DNA from: Salinarchaeum sp. Harcht-Bsk1
Lineage (GTDB): Archaea > Halobacteriota > Halobacteria > Halobacteriales > Salinarchaeaceae
Direction of reading: 5' to 3'
NCBI RefSeq assembly: GCF_000403645.1
Contig: NC_021313.1
Location: 868,001-932,000, forward strand
Length of the DNA: 64,000 nt
Shown: positions 1 to 8,726 of the stretch, one piece after another
How the letters are laid out: every line of letters begins with the position of its first letter
How positions within the stretch are numbered: the stretch's first letter is position 1
Program-made: the position numbers and the translations under genes
Notes under the pieces: generated by a model
Databases searched by the model: none
The model's input: the letters and a program-made list of their open reading frames with translations, nothing else
Told to the model about the DNA's origin: nothing

Positions 1-371
1 GCCAGCCCGTGGAGTACGCGCTCTACGGCGTGGTCCGGGTGGCCCTCGGCGTCGCGGTCGGGATCGCCGCCGGGATCGGCGTGGCGGTGGTGCTCGCACT
101 CGCAGGGGTCGTGCTCGGGACGATCGGCGCGATTGTCGTGGTCGCCGCCGGAGGGTTCGGTTCGATCGGGCCGGGGTCGCTGGCTGTGCTGGGACTGCTC
201 GTCGCGATCTTCGCGCTCGTCGGGATCGTCGCCTCGGCCGCCGTCGCGGTTCCCTTCCAGTGTTACCTCTGGATCTACGCGCTGTTCGTGCTCGGGGACA
301 CGGACCCGGGACTCGACCTCGTGCCGGACCTTCGGGAAGCGACGCGGGGCCAGGGAGCGGCGCTCGGGTGA
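1..371 (+). CDS. Multi-pass membrane protein, C-terminal part (5' end outside window)
   Basis: The reading frame is open to the left edge, so the GTG at 9 is probably an internal valine and the gene starts outside the window. About 120 residues are visible: three long Gly/Ala/Val-rich hydrophobic segments, then a more polar tail with the sequence YALFVLGDTDPGLDLVPDLR. That tail resembles the end of haloarchaeal membrane proteins of the DUF7544 type; I base this on memory of the motif, so it is tentative. It carries no catalytic motif and its function is unknown. It stands alone, with 160 bases before the next gene on the same strand. Confidence 0.6.
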   Translation, partial: QPVEYALYGVVRVALGVAVGIAAGIGVAVVLALAGVVLGTIGAIVVVAAGGFGSIGPGSLAVLGLLVAIFALVGIVASAAVAVPFQCYLWIYALFVLGDTDPGLDLVPDLREATRGQGAALG

Positions 372-531
372 CTCAGGTGGATTCGCGGCGGAACCTCGAT
401 AGCCACGAATCGATTGCGAAACGATAGTGAAACACCGTCCGGCCAATATCGGGAGCCTGGGCCCCCGAGCCGTTCAGTTTCACTTTCACTGTCGGGCGAT
501 CCCTTAGGTCCCCTCGGACCGAAGTAGAGGT

Positions 532-978
532 ATGAGCCAGTCAACGCTCGCTGACGACGACCTCTTCGGCGAGGCCGCCTCCGAGATGCGCGCCGACGTC
601 GAGGACTCCCTGGAACAGGCCCGCGGCGCCCTCCCCGCCGCCGACGACGTCTGGGACGTCGACGCGGACAACACGTTGGGCGTGCTCAACGGGTTGAAGA
701 CCGCCCTCGACGTGGGGGACGCCGTCGACCACCTCCGCGACGCCAAGAAGTGGTACACGATGGGCGAGCGCGCCGACGCCTTCGAGGACGCCGAGGACCT
801 CGAAGCCGAGATCGAGTCCGTCGAGGAGCTGATCGAGACCGTCGACGCCGCACACGAGGACGTCGGCAACCTGACGTCGACGATCCCCGAACTCCGTGGC
901 TCGCTGGAGGAAGCGGCTGCGGCGGCGGGCGACGCGACCGACGCCGACGGCGGCGACGAGACGGTCGAGGCCGAGTAA
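532..978 (+). CDS. DUF5790-type haloarchaeal protein
   Basis: This is a 148-residue, strongly acidic, soluble, mostly helical protein with no signal peptide or membrane segment. The conserved core includes DDDLFGEAASEM near the N-terminus and LRDAKKWYTMGERADAFEDA in the middle, followed by heptad-like Glu/Leu repeats compatible with a coiled coil. These blocks match the haloarchaea-restricted DUF5790 family as I remember it. The family function is not known to me. The ATG is the first in frame and follows a short leader. The neighbours give no functional hint. Confidence 0.75.
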   Translation: MSQSTLADDDLFGEAASEMRADVEDSLEQARGALPAADDVWDVDADNTLGVLNGLKTALDVGDAVDHLRDAKKWYTMGERADAFEDAEDLEAEIESVEELIETVDAAHEDVGNLTSTIPELRGSLEEAAAAAGDATDADGGDETVEAE

Positions 979-1084
979 TCGCTCGGGAACGATCGAGCGA
1001 GCAGCGAGTCGGTCGGAGGAAGAAGTCGTCGGATGGAACCGGTGGCAGCGACACGAGGTCGAGCGCGATGTGCAGCGACGCTGA

Positions 1085-1384
1085 TTACTGTGGCTCGTAC
1101 AGCGAGTACGCGATGACGAGCATGCCAGCGAGTACCAGGAGACTCTCCACGAGCACTCCGACCGCGAGCGTCTGCTCGAGCAACTCCGAGGAGAACCCGG
1201 CCATCAACACGCCGAACGTGATCAGGCCGAACCCGGTCGCGAGCATCCCAAGCGAGCGATCCTGTGTCCGCGCGTAGGCACGGTAGGCGAAGAACGTCAC
1301 GGCGCCGCCGGTCAACAGGAGCAGCGTCTTGACGATCGCGATTGCGAACTGTACCTCCGTTCCGGCGGTTGCGTGTGGGCTCAT
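1085..1384 (-). CDS. DUF7521-type small membrane protein
   Basis: This is a roughly 99-residue protein with three predicted membrane helices. The motif FFAYRAYARTQDRSLGMLA sits between helices 1 and 2 and LITFGVLMAGF lies in helix 2. The ATG at 1384 overlaps the stop of the upstream HTH gene (ATGA), so the two are probably translationally coupled; this decides the start over an ATG eight codons further upstream. The same fold and motifs (YKGYRAYGNEPMLYLAIGF, YRAYRRRRTRYLRNATVGF) recur in the two proteins at 59572-60143, also behind an HTH gene. The function is unknown; the constant pairing suggests a membrane partner or target of the regulator (inference). Confidence 0.75.
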   Translation of the reverse strand: MSPHATAGTEVQFAIAIVKTLLLLTGGAVTFFAYRAYARTQDRSLGMLATGFGLITFGVLMAGFSSELLEQTLAVGVLVESLLVLAGMLVIAYSLYEPQ

Positions 1385-1758
1385 AGTTCCTTCTGTACCT
1401 CCGACCACATGCGGGCCAGCCGCTCGTCGGCCGACCGCGTCGGTCGCGTGATCTCGACGGTAAACTCCCTGTCCTCGTCGAGACCGACCTCGACGTTCTC
1501 GAACGCGAGTGCGTACCGCGTCGTGTGTCGGCCGTCCGAGCGAATCTCGGTGAGTTCCTCCAGCAGCGACGCCTCCGAGAGCTGGTCGAGCTTGCGGTAG
1601 GTCGTCGACTGGGGGATCCCCGTTTCCTCGGAGAGCTCCGCGGCCGTCATCGGGCTGTCGATCGCGCTGAGGAGCTCCCGGCAGTCCGGATCACTCAGCG
1701 CGTCGAGGAGGGCGGCGAGGTCGGTCGCGTCGGCCTCCTCGAACGGATCCCGAACCAT
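1381..1758 (-). CDS. Winged-helix (ArsR/HTH_20-like) transcription regulator
   Basis: This is a roughly 125-residue protein. Its first two thirds form a winged helix: ALLDALSDPDCRELLSAI, then a helix-turn-helix with AAELSEETGIPQSTTYRKLDQL and a basic wing with RSDGRHTTRYAL. The C-terminal part EFTVEITRPTRSADERLARMW is shared in style with the paralogue at 59217. I start it at the ATG at 1758 because a TATA-like element lies about 28 bases upstream, as expected for a leaderless haloarchaeal transcript. It overlaps the DUF7521 gene by four bases, making a two-gene operon. The target and ligand cannot be read from the sequence. Confidence 0.85.
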   Translation of the reverse strand: MVRDPFEEADATDLAALLDALSDPDCRELLSAIDSPMTAAELSEETGIPQSTTYRKLDQLSEASLLEELTEIRSDGRHTTRYALAFENVEVGLDEDREFTVEITRPTRSADERLARMWSEVQKEL

Positions 1759-1780
1759 CGATCGGATACCGGCAGGCACG

Positions 1781-1790
1781 CATCATAAAA
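1781..1790 (-). promoter_or_regulatory. TATA-like element of the HTH/DUF7521 operon
   Basis: The minus-strand sequence TTTTATGATG is centred about 28 bases upstream of the ATG at 1758. It is an A/T island in otherwise GC-rich DNA and fits a leaderless archaeal promoter. It supports the shorter start of the HTH gene. Confidence 0.5.
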
Positions 1791-1898
1791 CGTCCGACAC
1801 GGGGCCGACGCTGCCGGGCGCGGCCCGTGCGATAGCGGAGCACACGCAGCCCACGCGCTGGCCATTCGAGGAACCCGTCGGCGACGCCGCCAGACGGC

Positions 1899-3074
1899 CT
1901 ACGTGGGGCGGTCGACCGGGGGCCGTCCGGCCGTCGCCGACTCGGCGAGTTCGCCGCCCTCTCGGAGGACGTCGAGCGCGGCCATCAGGTCGCTCCGCGA
2001 GAGCAGGCCGACGAGCATCCCGTCGTCGACGACGAGCAGGCGCCCGACGCCGTGTTCCTGCATCCGGGTCAGCGCGGTCATCGCCTCGCCGTCGGGCGCG
2101 ATCGTCACGAGGTCCGTGCTCATGATCTCGCGGACCTCGTAGGCATCGCGCTCGACCTCGCGGACCTCCCGGGCGTCCCCGAGCGTCACGACGCCGACCG
2201 GCTCCCCGTTCTCGATCACGGGGTAGCCGGTGTGGCGCTCGCGGACCATCCGCTGGAGGAGTTCCGTGACCGAGACGTCCGGAGAGACCACGTGAAGCCG
2301 ATCGACGGGCGTCATGACGTCCTGGACCTGCACGCCCTCGAAGGCGGCCTTGGTGATGACCTGCTGGGCCTCGCCGGCGGCCGCGATGTAGACGAAGAAG
2401 GCGATCCCGACGAGGATGATGTCGAGCCGAAAGAGGCCGAGCAGGCCCATCAGGATCGCGAGCCACTTCCCGACGTTGGCGGCGATGCGCGTTGCCTCCG
2501 CGAACGAGCGCGTGCGACCCAGCAGCGCTCGCAGCACCCGGCCGCCGTCCATCGGAAACGCGGGCAGGAGGTTGAACACCGCGAGCGCGACGTTCAACAC
2601 GCCCAGGTACAGCAGGACGTACGTGACCTGGTCGTTGCCGGCGGGCACGACCGTCGAGAGTGCGTAGGCGCCGATCCCGATCGCGACGCTGACCGCGGGC
2701 CCGGCGATCGCGATCTGGAGCTCCTGCTTCCAGTCCTCGGGCAGTTCCGAGAGCGAGGCGATCCCGCCGAAGATCCAGAGCGTGATCGAGTCGATCGGGA
2801 AGCCGTAGTGCATCGCCACCAGCGAGTGACCGAACTCGTGGGCGAGCACGCAGGCGAAGAGCCCGACCGCGGCGACGACCCCGATGAGCCACGGCGTCGC
2901 TCCGCCGGTGAGCGCGTTCACGGAGAGCCCCGCGCCGAGGACGTCGTTGAACAGTTCGGCCGTCGACTCGATGCGGGAGCCGATGATGTACGCGAACAGC
3001 GGCAGGACGAGCAGGAACGTGAGATCGAGCTTGACGGGGACCCCGAAGGCCGATCCGATCCGAAAGCTCGGCAT
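1899..3074 (-). CDS. Site-2-protease-like intramembrane metalloprotease with CBS pair
   Basis: This is a 391-residue M50-family intramembrane zinc protease. The sequence starts with a hydrophobic segment, has the zinc-binding HEFGH motif at residues 79-83 and the second active-site motif NLLPAFPMDGGR near residue 167, and ends in two CBS domains (from about residue 250) that in other proteins bind adenine nucleotides. It would cleave membrane-anchored substrates, such as anti-sigma or regulator proteins in other organisms; the substrate here is unknown. The ATG at 3074 lies 91 bases downstream of the GST-like gene on the same strand. The residues of both catalytic motifs look intact. Confidence 0.93.
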   Translation of the reverse strand: MPSFRIGSAFGVPVKLDLTFLLVLPLFAYIIGSRIESTAELFNDVLGAGLSVNALTGGATPWLIGVVAAVGLFACVLAHEFGHSLVAMHYGFPIDSITLWIFGGIASLSELPEDWKQELQIAIAGPAVSVAIGIGAYALSTVVPAGNDQVTYVLLYLGVLNVALAVFNLLPAFPMDGGRVLRALLGRTRSFAEATRIAANVGKWLAILMGLLGLFRLDIILVGIAFFVYIAAAGEAQQVITKAAFEGVQVQDVMTPVDRLHVVSPDVSVTELLQRMVRERHTGYPVIENGEPVGVVTLGDAREVREVERDAYEVREIMSTDLVTIAPDGEAMTALTRMQEHGVGRLLVVDDGMLVGLLSRSDLMAALDVLREGGELAESATAGRPPVDRPT

Positions 3075-3165
3075 GGCAGGCCGTTCGGGCGGCGTCGACT
3101 TAACGTAGTGCCCTCCGGCAGGGAGAAATAGTCGCCTGCGATCGGGTCGGCGGCGACGGGCGCTC

Positions 3166-4164
3166 TCAGCCGGACGTCGCGAGTGCCTCGGGCGGCCCGC
3201 CCGGAAGGTCGTCGCGATCGTGTGGCGCCGCGAAGTCGAGGTCCGGCCCCATCGGAACGATGCGCTTCGGACTCACGTCCGGGTGGGTCGTGTAGTAGTG
3301 TTCCTCGATGTGGTTCATCTCGACCGTCTCGGCCACGCCCGGCGTCTGGTAGAGATCCCGAAGGTAGGGCCAGAGGTTGTCGTACTCGCTGATCAGCCTG
3401 TGGTTGCACATGAAGTGCGTGTGGTAGACCCGATCGAAACGAACCAGCGTCGTGAACATGCAGAGGTCGGCTTCGGTGAGTCGGTCGCCCGCGAGGTAGC
3501 GCTGGTCGGCGAGGACGGCGTTCCAGTGGTCGAGCGCGTCGAACAGTTCGTGGACGGCCTCGTCGTAGGCCTGCTGTGAGTTGGCGAAGCCGGTGCGATA
3601 GACGCCGTCGTTGATCGGGTCGTAGATTTCCTCGATTATCCGGTCGACGTCGTCGCGATATCCCTCGGGATAGAGGTCCACGTCACGAGTCGCGATCGAG
3701 TCGAACTCGACGTCGAGCATCCGAAGGATCTCCTTCGATTCGTTGTTGACGATCGTGTCTTCCTGCTTGTCCCAGAGGACGGGCACGGTCACGCGGCAGG
3801 TCGCCTCGGGATCGGCCTCGACGTAGACCTCCCGGAGGTACTCGGTACCGTTGACGGTATCGGGCGTGCAGCCGTCCTTCGCGGGCGTGAACTGCCAGCC
3901 GTCCTCGGCGCGGAACGGATCGACGACGTCGACGCTGATCGCGTCCTCGAGGCCCTTCAGCGAGCGGGCGAGCAGCGTCCGGTGCGCCCAGGGGCAGGCG
4001 TAGGACACGTAGAGGTGGTAGCGACCGGGTTCGACCGGGTGGTCGGCGTCGGGAGCGTCCTCGACGCGGTCCCGGAAGGTCGTGGACTGACGCTGGAAAG
4101 CACCGGTCTCGTCCGTGTACTCGCCCGCGTCGGTCGTCCACTCGCCGTCGACGAGCATGTTCAT
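3166..4164 (-). CDS. Xi-class glutathione S-transferase-like protein (glutathionyl-hydroquinone reductase family)
   Basis: This is a 332-residue enzyme with an N-terminal thioredoxin-like fold and a C-terminal helical GST domain. The sequence YACPWAHRT (Cys57) is the signature of the ECM4/YqjG glutathionyl-hydroquinone reductase family, as is the C-terminal ADLCMFTTLVRFD block. Family members reduce glutathionyl-hydroquinones using the CPWAH cysteine. Haloarchaea use gamma-glutamylcysteine rather than glutathione, so the physiological thiol may differ (inference). An upstream extension rich in Arg is rejected; I choose ATG 4164, with ATG 4158 two codons in as an alternative. It lies downstream of the YcaO gene on the same strand. 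Confidence 0.9.
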   Translation of the reverse strand: MNMLVDGEWTTDAGEYTDETGAFQRQSTTFRDRVEDAPDADHPVEPGRYHLYVSYACPWAHRTLLARSLKGLEDAISVDVVDPFRAEDGWQFTPAKDGCTPDTVNGTEYLREVYVEADPEATCRVTVPVLWDKQEDTIVNNESKEILRMLDVEFDSIATRDVDLYPEGYRDDVDRIIEEIYDPINDGVYRTGFANSQQAYDEAVHELFDALDHWNAVLADQRYLAGDRLTEADLCMFTTLVRFDRVYHTHFMCNHRLISEYDNLWPYLRDLYQTPGVAETVEMNHIEEHYYTTHPDVSPKRIVPMGPDLDFAAPHDRDDLPGGPPEALATSG

Positions 4165-4295
4165 CTGTGGGCCCGGGTAGCAGTGCTGGCCCGAAAGCCT
4201 CGTCGCCACCCCACGGAACGGCCGGCGTCTGTGACGATGAACAGACTGCCGTGAACGGACGGAAGAAGAGCCGCAGACCACATCGCGGCGTCCGA

Positions 4296-6059
4296 TCAGG
4301 GATACGGGTGGTGCTCGCGGTCGAGCCACGACTCGAACCCGAGCGATTCCGGTACGGACTCGGCCCGCTCACCGAACCGGGCGGTCCCCGTGAAGAGCGG
4401 CTGCGCGGATGGTACGAGCACGCGAACCGCCTCGAAGCCGAGCGCCGCCAGATCGCGGGTGGTCAGGCGGGCTGCGTAGGCATCCTGCCCGGCGTCGTCG
4501 AGCGCAGCGAGGAGCGCGTCGAGCGCCGCCTCGCCCTCGGGCGGCTCCGCCGGGCCAACGTCGCTCGCCGGGACGGCCGACTCGACGTCGACGAACTCGC
4601 GTGCCGAGTCGGGCAGGTCGGCGAAGTGACCGATGGCGTCCTGGCGGTCCAGGGCCTGCTCCCGCCCGATCGAACGGAGTTCCATCCAGTTCTGGATGGC
4701 CTCCTCCAGTGCGCCCGTCGCGGCCGCCGTCGGATCAAGGCCCGCCGCGGAGCCGACGGCGAAACGGGGCCACGGGTCCTCCCGGTGGACCGCGACCGAG
4801 ACGACGGGCACGTCGACGTCCTGGGTGACCAGCAGCGGCGTGACGGTGAGCCCCTCGCTCCGGGCGCGTTTCGCGAGTCGCTCGAACGCCTCGTCCTCGA
4901 CGGAGAGCCCGAGCGGCTCGAACGTCGAGTACCACGCCAGCATCGTCGCGTCGCGCTCGATCGTTTCGGTCAGGCCGGCGAGCAGCGCGCCGACGCCGGA
5001 GGAGCCGAGGCCGAGGCCGGTCGTGATGCTGGGGAGGACGCGGGGCTCCGGCGGCGGGAAGTGGACGGCGGCGGCAGGGAGCCAGACGTCCTCGGATTCG
5101 TTCTGGGCGCTCTCGGAATTCGACAGCGTCTCCCCGCGGACCCAGGGAAGCGATCGGTCTGCGTCGGCACCCGGCGCGTCCTCGCCCGCGCCGGCGAAGG
5201 CCGCGGGCAGCACTGCGTCGTCGAGTTCGCCGGAGGCAGCGGTGCGGAATGCGGCGTCGCGATACAGCGCCCCATCGTACCGTTCCAGCGCCTCGCCGAC
5301 GCCCTTCGCGAGCGCGGCGTTCCAGTCGTCGGCGACGCCGGCGGCCTGCCGGGGCGCGTCGCCGTCGCTGATCCCGGTCGTGTCCGCGAGCGTCGCGAGG
5401 TAGTACGGCGCGGGGAAGGACTCGGCCTCGCCGATCTCCGCGACGATCCCGATCCGCGGGTCGATCGAGCGGTCCATCCGCGCGACCGTCTCCTCGAGCG
5501 GCCGGTCCTCGAACGAACGGGGTACCCGATCGTCCAGCGACGGCCCGCGGATCTCGCCGTCACCGCAGTCACAGCCGGGGACCGGCACTAGCTCTCGCTC
5601 GGCGTGTGGCACCTCGATCACGCGGCCCGAGAGGCGGTCCTCGCCCGCCAGCGCGCGGACCACCTCCCGGCCCGCGATCGCACCGGCCATCCGCACGGCG
5701 CTCCGATCCGCGCTCGGGGCGTCGGCTGTCTCGGGGCCGTTGGCCGCGACGCGTTGCTGGAGACAGCGATAGCACGGCCCGTCGGCAGCGAAGCCGGCGA
5801 TCGCGGCGTCGATCCCCTCGATCGGAACGCCGCCGATCCCACCGATTTCGACGGCGATCCAGCGGTCGATCGACGCCGAGTTGGCGACGATTTCGGTGGC
5901 ACGCTCGAACCGATCGTCGCCGGCAGTGCCCGAGACGACGCCGAGCGTCGCGTCGGCGAGGCCTTCGAGGCCACCGCGCTCGACGCGAACGTCGACGTCG
6001 CCCAGCGCCGCGGCGACGGCCTCGGTCGCAGGTCCCTCGCCCACCAGTCGAACGGTCAT
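4296..6059 (-). CDS. YcaO-family protein with fused N-terminal E1/ThiF-like (cyclodehydratase-type) domain
   Basis: This is a 587-residue protein. Residues 1 to about 190 resemble the truncated ThiF/E1-like domain that accompanies YcaO in azoline-forming cyclodehydratases, with two cysteine pairs for zinc (CYRC at 96-99 and CDC at 163-165). The rest is a YcaO domain with the ATP/Mg signatures GVGEALERYDG, GLTETIERDAT and ALEEAIQNWMELR. It ends in HHPYP, similar to the proline-rich C-terminus of heterocycle-forming YcaO enzymes. YcaO enzymes activate backbone amides with ATP. No precursor peptide gene is visible nearby, so the substrate may be a larger protein encoded elsewhere. I chose ATG 6059, just before MTVRLVGEGP; the longer frame has a low-complexity basic leader. 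Confidence 0.88.
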   Translation of the reverse strand: MTVRLVGEGPATEAVAAALGDVDVRVERGGLEGLADATLGVVSGTAGDDRFERATEIVANSASIDRWIAVEIGGIGGVPIEGIDAAIAGFAADGPCYRCLQQRVAANGPETADAPSADRSAVRMAGAIAGREVVRALAGEDRLSGRVIEVPHAERELVPVPGCDCGDGEIRGPSLDDRVPRSFEDRPLEETVARMDRSIDPRIGIVAEIGEAESFPAPYYLATLADTTGISDGDAPRQAAGVADDWNAALAKGVGEALERYDGALYRDAAFRTAASGELDDAVLPAAFAGAGEDAPGADADRSLPWVRGETLSNSESAQNESEDVWLPAAAVHFPPPEPRVLPSITTGLGLGSSGVGALLAGLTETIERDATMLAWYSTFEPLGLSVEDEAFERLAKRARSEGLTVTPLLVTQDVDVPVVSVAVHREDPWPRFAVGSAAGLDPTAAATGALEEAIQNWMELRSIGREQALDRQDAIGHFADLPDSAREFVDVESAVPASDVGPAEPPEGEAALDALLAALDDAGQDAYAARLTTRDLAALGFEAVRVLVPSAQPLFTGTARFGERAESVPESLGFESWLDREHHPYP

Positions 6060-6227
6060 GGTAGCACCGTCGCGCGGCCGGGGGAAAAGCCACCGGGATC
6101 GGGCACTCGGAGATGGTTCTTCGCCGTGCTCATTTTCTGTTCTCTTACAGTCTCGAGCGTGCGAGCGATCGACCGATGTCGACAACTGCGACGGATAGGG
6201 CATCCCCAGGGCGGCGCCCGTAGGGTC

Positions 6228-8642
6228 ATGTTCCGAGTTGGATGCACCTTTTTACCCTCGACGACCCCATGTCATGCAATAGCGGAGCACACGCGTACGC
6301 TGGACTTCCGGGTCGCCTACGCGATCGGGCTCGGGACGATGATCGCGGCCGGGATCTTCTCGCTCTCCGGAACGGCCGTCGCAGAGATCGGTGCGAGTGC
6401 TGTGATCGCGTTCGTGCTCGCAGCAGTGATCGCGGGGATCACCGCCGCGAGCTACTCGGAGTTCGCGTCGATCTACTCCGAGAACGGCGGTGGCTACCTC
6501 TTCACGTCCCGCACGTTCGACGGCCGCGACCTGCTGACCTACGGCATCGGGATGTCGCTGTTCCTCGGCTACACCGGAACGACGGCGTTCTACCTCGCGA
6601 CGATGGACGAGTGGTTCGTTCGCTTCATCATTCCCGAACAGCTCTCCTTCCTGCCCCACGGGACCAGCGGCGTCACCGCGGCGGTCCTGCTCGGCGTCCT
6701 GAACGCCCGCGGGACCGAAGAGTCGGGTACCTTCCAGGTGATCGTTACCGGCGCGAAGGTCGCCGTCCTCATCGCCTTCATCGCCGGCGCGTTCTCCTAT
6801 GCCGGCCCGGCGGACGCGACGACGACGTTCAGTTCCCAGTTCAGCACAGACGTCGGCGGTATCGTGTCGATCGCCGCGCTGGCGTTCATCACGTTCTTTG
6901 GCTTCTCAGCGATCGCGGCGAGCGCGGGCGAGATCATCGAGCCGCGGAAGACGGTCCCGAAGGCGATCGCGGCGAGCATCGTCACGGTCACGATCCTCTA
7001 CGCGTTCGTCATCGTCGCGATGACGAACTCGCCGGTGCCCGCGGAAGTCGTCGCCCAGGAAGGAGAGACGGCGATGGGCCGGGTCGCGGAGGGCTTCCTC
7101 GGCCCGATCGGCCAGTCGCTGATCGTCGCCGGCGCGGTCTTCTCGATGATCTCGGCCTCGAACGCGTCGATCCTCGCGGCCTCGGGCATCGGTTCGTTGA
7201 TGGGGCGACAGGGGCAGGCGCCCCGTTCGATGACCCGGATCCACCCCGACTTCGGTACGCCCTTCTGGAGCGTGACGACGGCGACGGCGACGATCGTCGC
7301 GATGATCGTCGGCTTCATCGTCGTCTTCCCGGCCCACGGCGGCCCGACGCCACTGGACCTCGGACTGGAGGCGCTCACCGGATTCGCCACGTTCAACCTC
7401 CTGCTGCCACTGGCAGTCGTCAACACGGCGTTGATCCTCCACCGCCGGAAGTTCCCGGACATCGAGCGGGGCTTTCGGGTGCCCGGGGTGCCGGTCGTTC
7501 CGATCCTCGGGATCCTCGCGAACCTCGCCTTGATCACCAATCTGCCGGTGAAAGGCGTCGGAACAGGGGTCGCGCTGACGCTATCGCTCGTGCTCGTCTA
7601 CCTCGCGTGGGGCGGACGACCGGACGTCGAGGAGCTATTCCAGCGCGTGCGCGAACCTACGGCCACGCCGGCCTCGACGAGTACCGGGGGAGATAGCCAC
7701 GTGGAGGCGAGTGCAGGACGGGCAGGCGCCGAGGAACAATCCGACCTCGAAGCGCCCGAATCTGCCGCTTCAGGGACGGCGGACGAGGACCGGTTCCGGA
7801 TCCTCGTCCCCATCGCCAGACCCGAAGACGCCTCCAAGTACGTCGCGCTCGCAGAGCACCTCGCCCAGGGGCGAGACCGGACCCCGATCGTGCAGGTGCT
7901 GACCGTCACGAAGATTCCCGATCAGACGCCCCACGAGATGGTGTCCGACACGGCGAGGCTGCGCGCGGATCGCATCGAGGACATCCTCGCCGAAGACGAG
8001 CACTCCATCGAGTACACCGTCGAGGGCCACACCTGTCGAGACGTCGCGTTCGACATCATTCAGACGGCCAGGAATGACGAGGTTAACCTGATCCTCATGG
8101 GGTATCCCGAGGAGAGCGGCGGGGTGACCGAAACCGTCGCGTATCAGGCACCCTGCGATGTCGTCTTCGCCAGCGGGTTCGTCGGCGACGAGACGTTCGA
8201 GACGGTCGCCATCGGTGCTGGGGGCGGCCCCCACCATGGCGGCGCGATGCCGATGGTCCGTGCGCTCGGCGAGCAGGGTGCTGCGGTGGACGTCGTCTCG
8301 GTCGATCCAATGGGCCCCGGAACCCCAGAGGATCCCGAAGGGACCGTGGAGCAGCTACCCGACCTCCAGGAGCTGGAAGTGCACACCGTGGACGCGCCGA
8401 CGGTCGAAGAGGGTCTCGTGGACGTCGCGAGACGGGAAGGCGCGGTCCTCGTGATCGGAGCGTCGCGGGATCGTCGACTCAGCCAGTGGGTGTTCGGGAG
8501 CACGCCGGATCGGGTCGTCCGCCGCGCGGACGAGGTCGACGTTCCGGTACTGGTCTACGCCCAGCCCTCGGGCGTACCCGAGCGCATCGAGGATTCCCTG
8601 TTCCCGGTGTACCGGTACGTTCGCTACCAACTCCTTCGGTGA
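6228..8642 (+). CDS. APC-superfamily amino acid permease fused to two universal stress protein domains
   Basis: This is an 804-residue protein. The first 460 or so residues form a 12-helix APC permease, starting with AYAIGLGTMIAAGIFSLSG, the conserved unwound TM1 motif for substrate binding. After a low-complexity linker there are two Usp-like cytoplasmic domains (about 520-650 and 660-800; RILVPIARPEDASKYVALA and DVVSVDPMGPG regions). Such fusions are common in haloarchaea and the Usp part is thought to regulate transport. The start is uncertain: ATG 6228 is in frame, but a TATA-like run at 6248-6255 sits downstream of it, and nearby ATGs at 6269 and 6274 are out of frame. The true N-terminus may be shorter, with a non-ATG start. 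Confidence 0.87.
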   Translation: MFRVGCTFLPSTTPCHAIAEHTRTLDFRVAYAIGLGTMIAAGIFSLSGTAVAEIGASAVIAFVLAAVIAGITAASYSEFASIYSENGGGYLFTSRTFDGRDLLTYGIGMSLFLGYTGTTAFYLATMDEWFVRFIIPEQLSFLPHGTSGVTAAVLLGVLNARGTEESGTFQVIVTGAKVAVLIAFIAGAFSYAGPADATTTFSSQFSTDVGGIVSIAALAFITFFGFSAIAASAGEIIEPRKTVPKAIAASIVTVTILYAFVIVAMTNSPVPAEVVAQEGETAMGRVAEGFLGPIGQSLIVAGAVFSMISASNASILAASGIGSLMGRQGQAPRSMTRIHPDFGTPFWSVTTATATIVAMIVGFIVVFPAHGGPTPLDLGLEALTGFATFNLLLPLAVVNTALILHRRKFPDIERGFRVPGVPVVPILGILANLALITNLPVKGVGTGVALTLSLVLVYLAWGGRPDVEELFQRVREPTATPASTSTGGDSHVEASAGRAGAEEQSDLEAPESAASGTADEDRFRILVPIARPEDASKYVALAEHLAQGRDRTPIVQVLTVTKIPDQTPHEMVSDTARLRADRIEDILAEDEHSIEYTVEGHTCRDVAFDIIQTARNDEVNLILMGYPEESGGVTETVAYQAPCDVVFASGFVGDETFETVAIGAGGGPHHGGAMPMVRALGEQGAAVDVVSVDPMGPGTPEDPEGTVEQLPDLQELEVHTVDAPTVEEGLVDVARREGAVLVIGASRDRRLSQWVFGSTPDRVVRRADEVDVPVLVYAQPSGVPERIEDSLFPVYRYVRYQLLR

Positions 8643-8726
8643 GCGATCGCCGAACCCCTCTCGAGCGATAGCGGCCCCGAGTCGCCCACCCGAACGCTTT
8701 AGTATTACCTTCGGTTATCTTTTCCC

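Noticed and set aside
1783-2892. Long Arg-rich open frame overlapping the site-2 protease
   Set aside because: It is a shadow of the real gene in another frame; composition is Arg/Asp/Pro-rich with no domain, as is common in GC-rich DNA.
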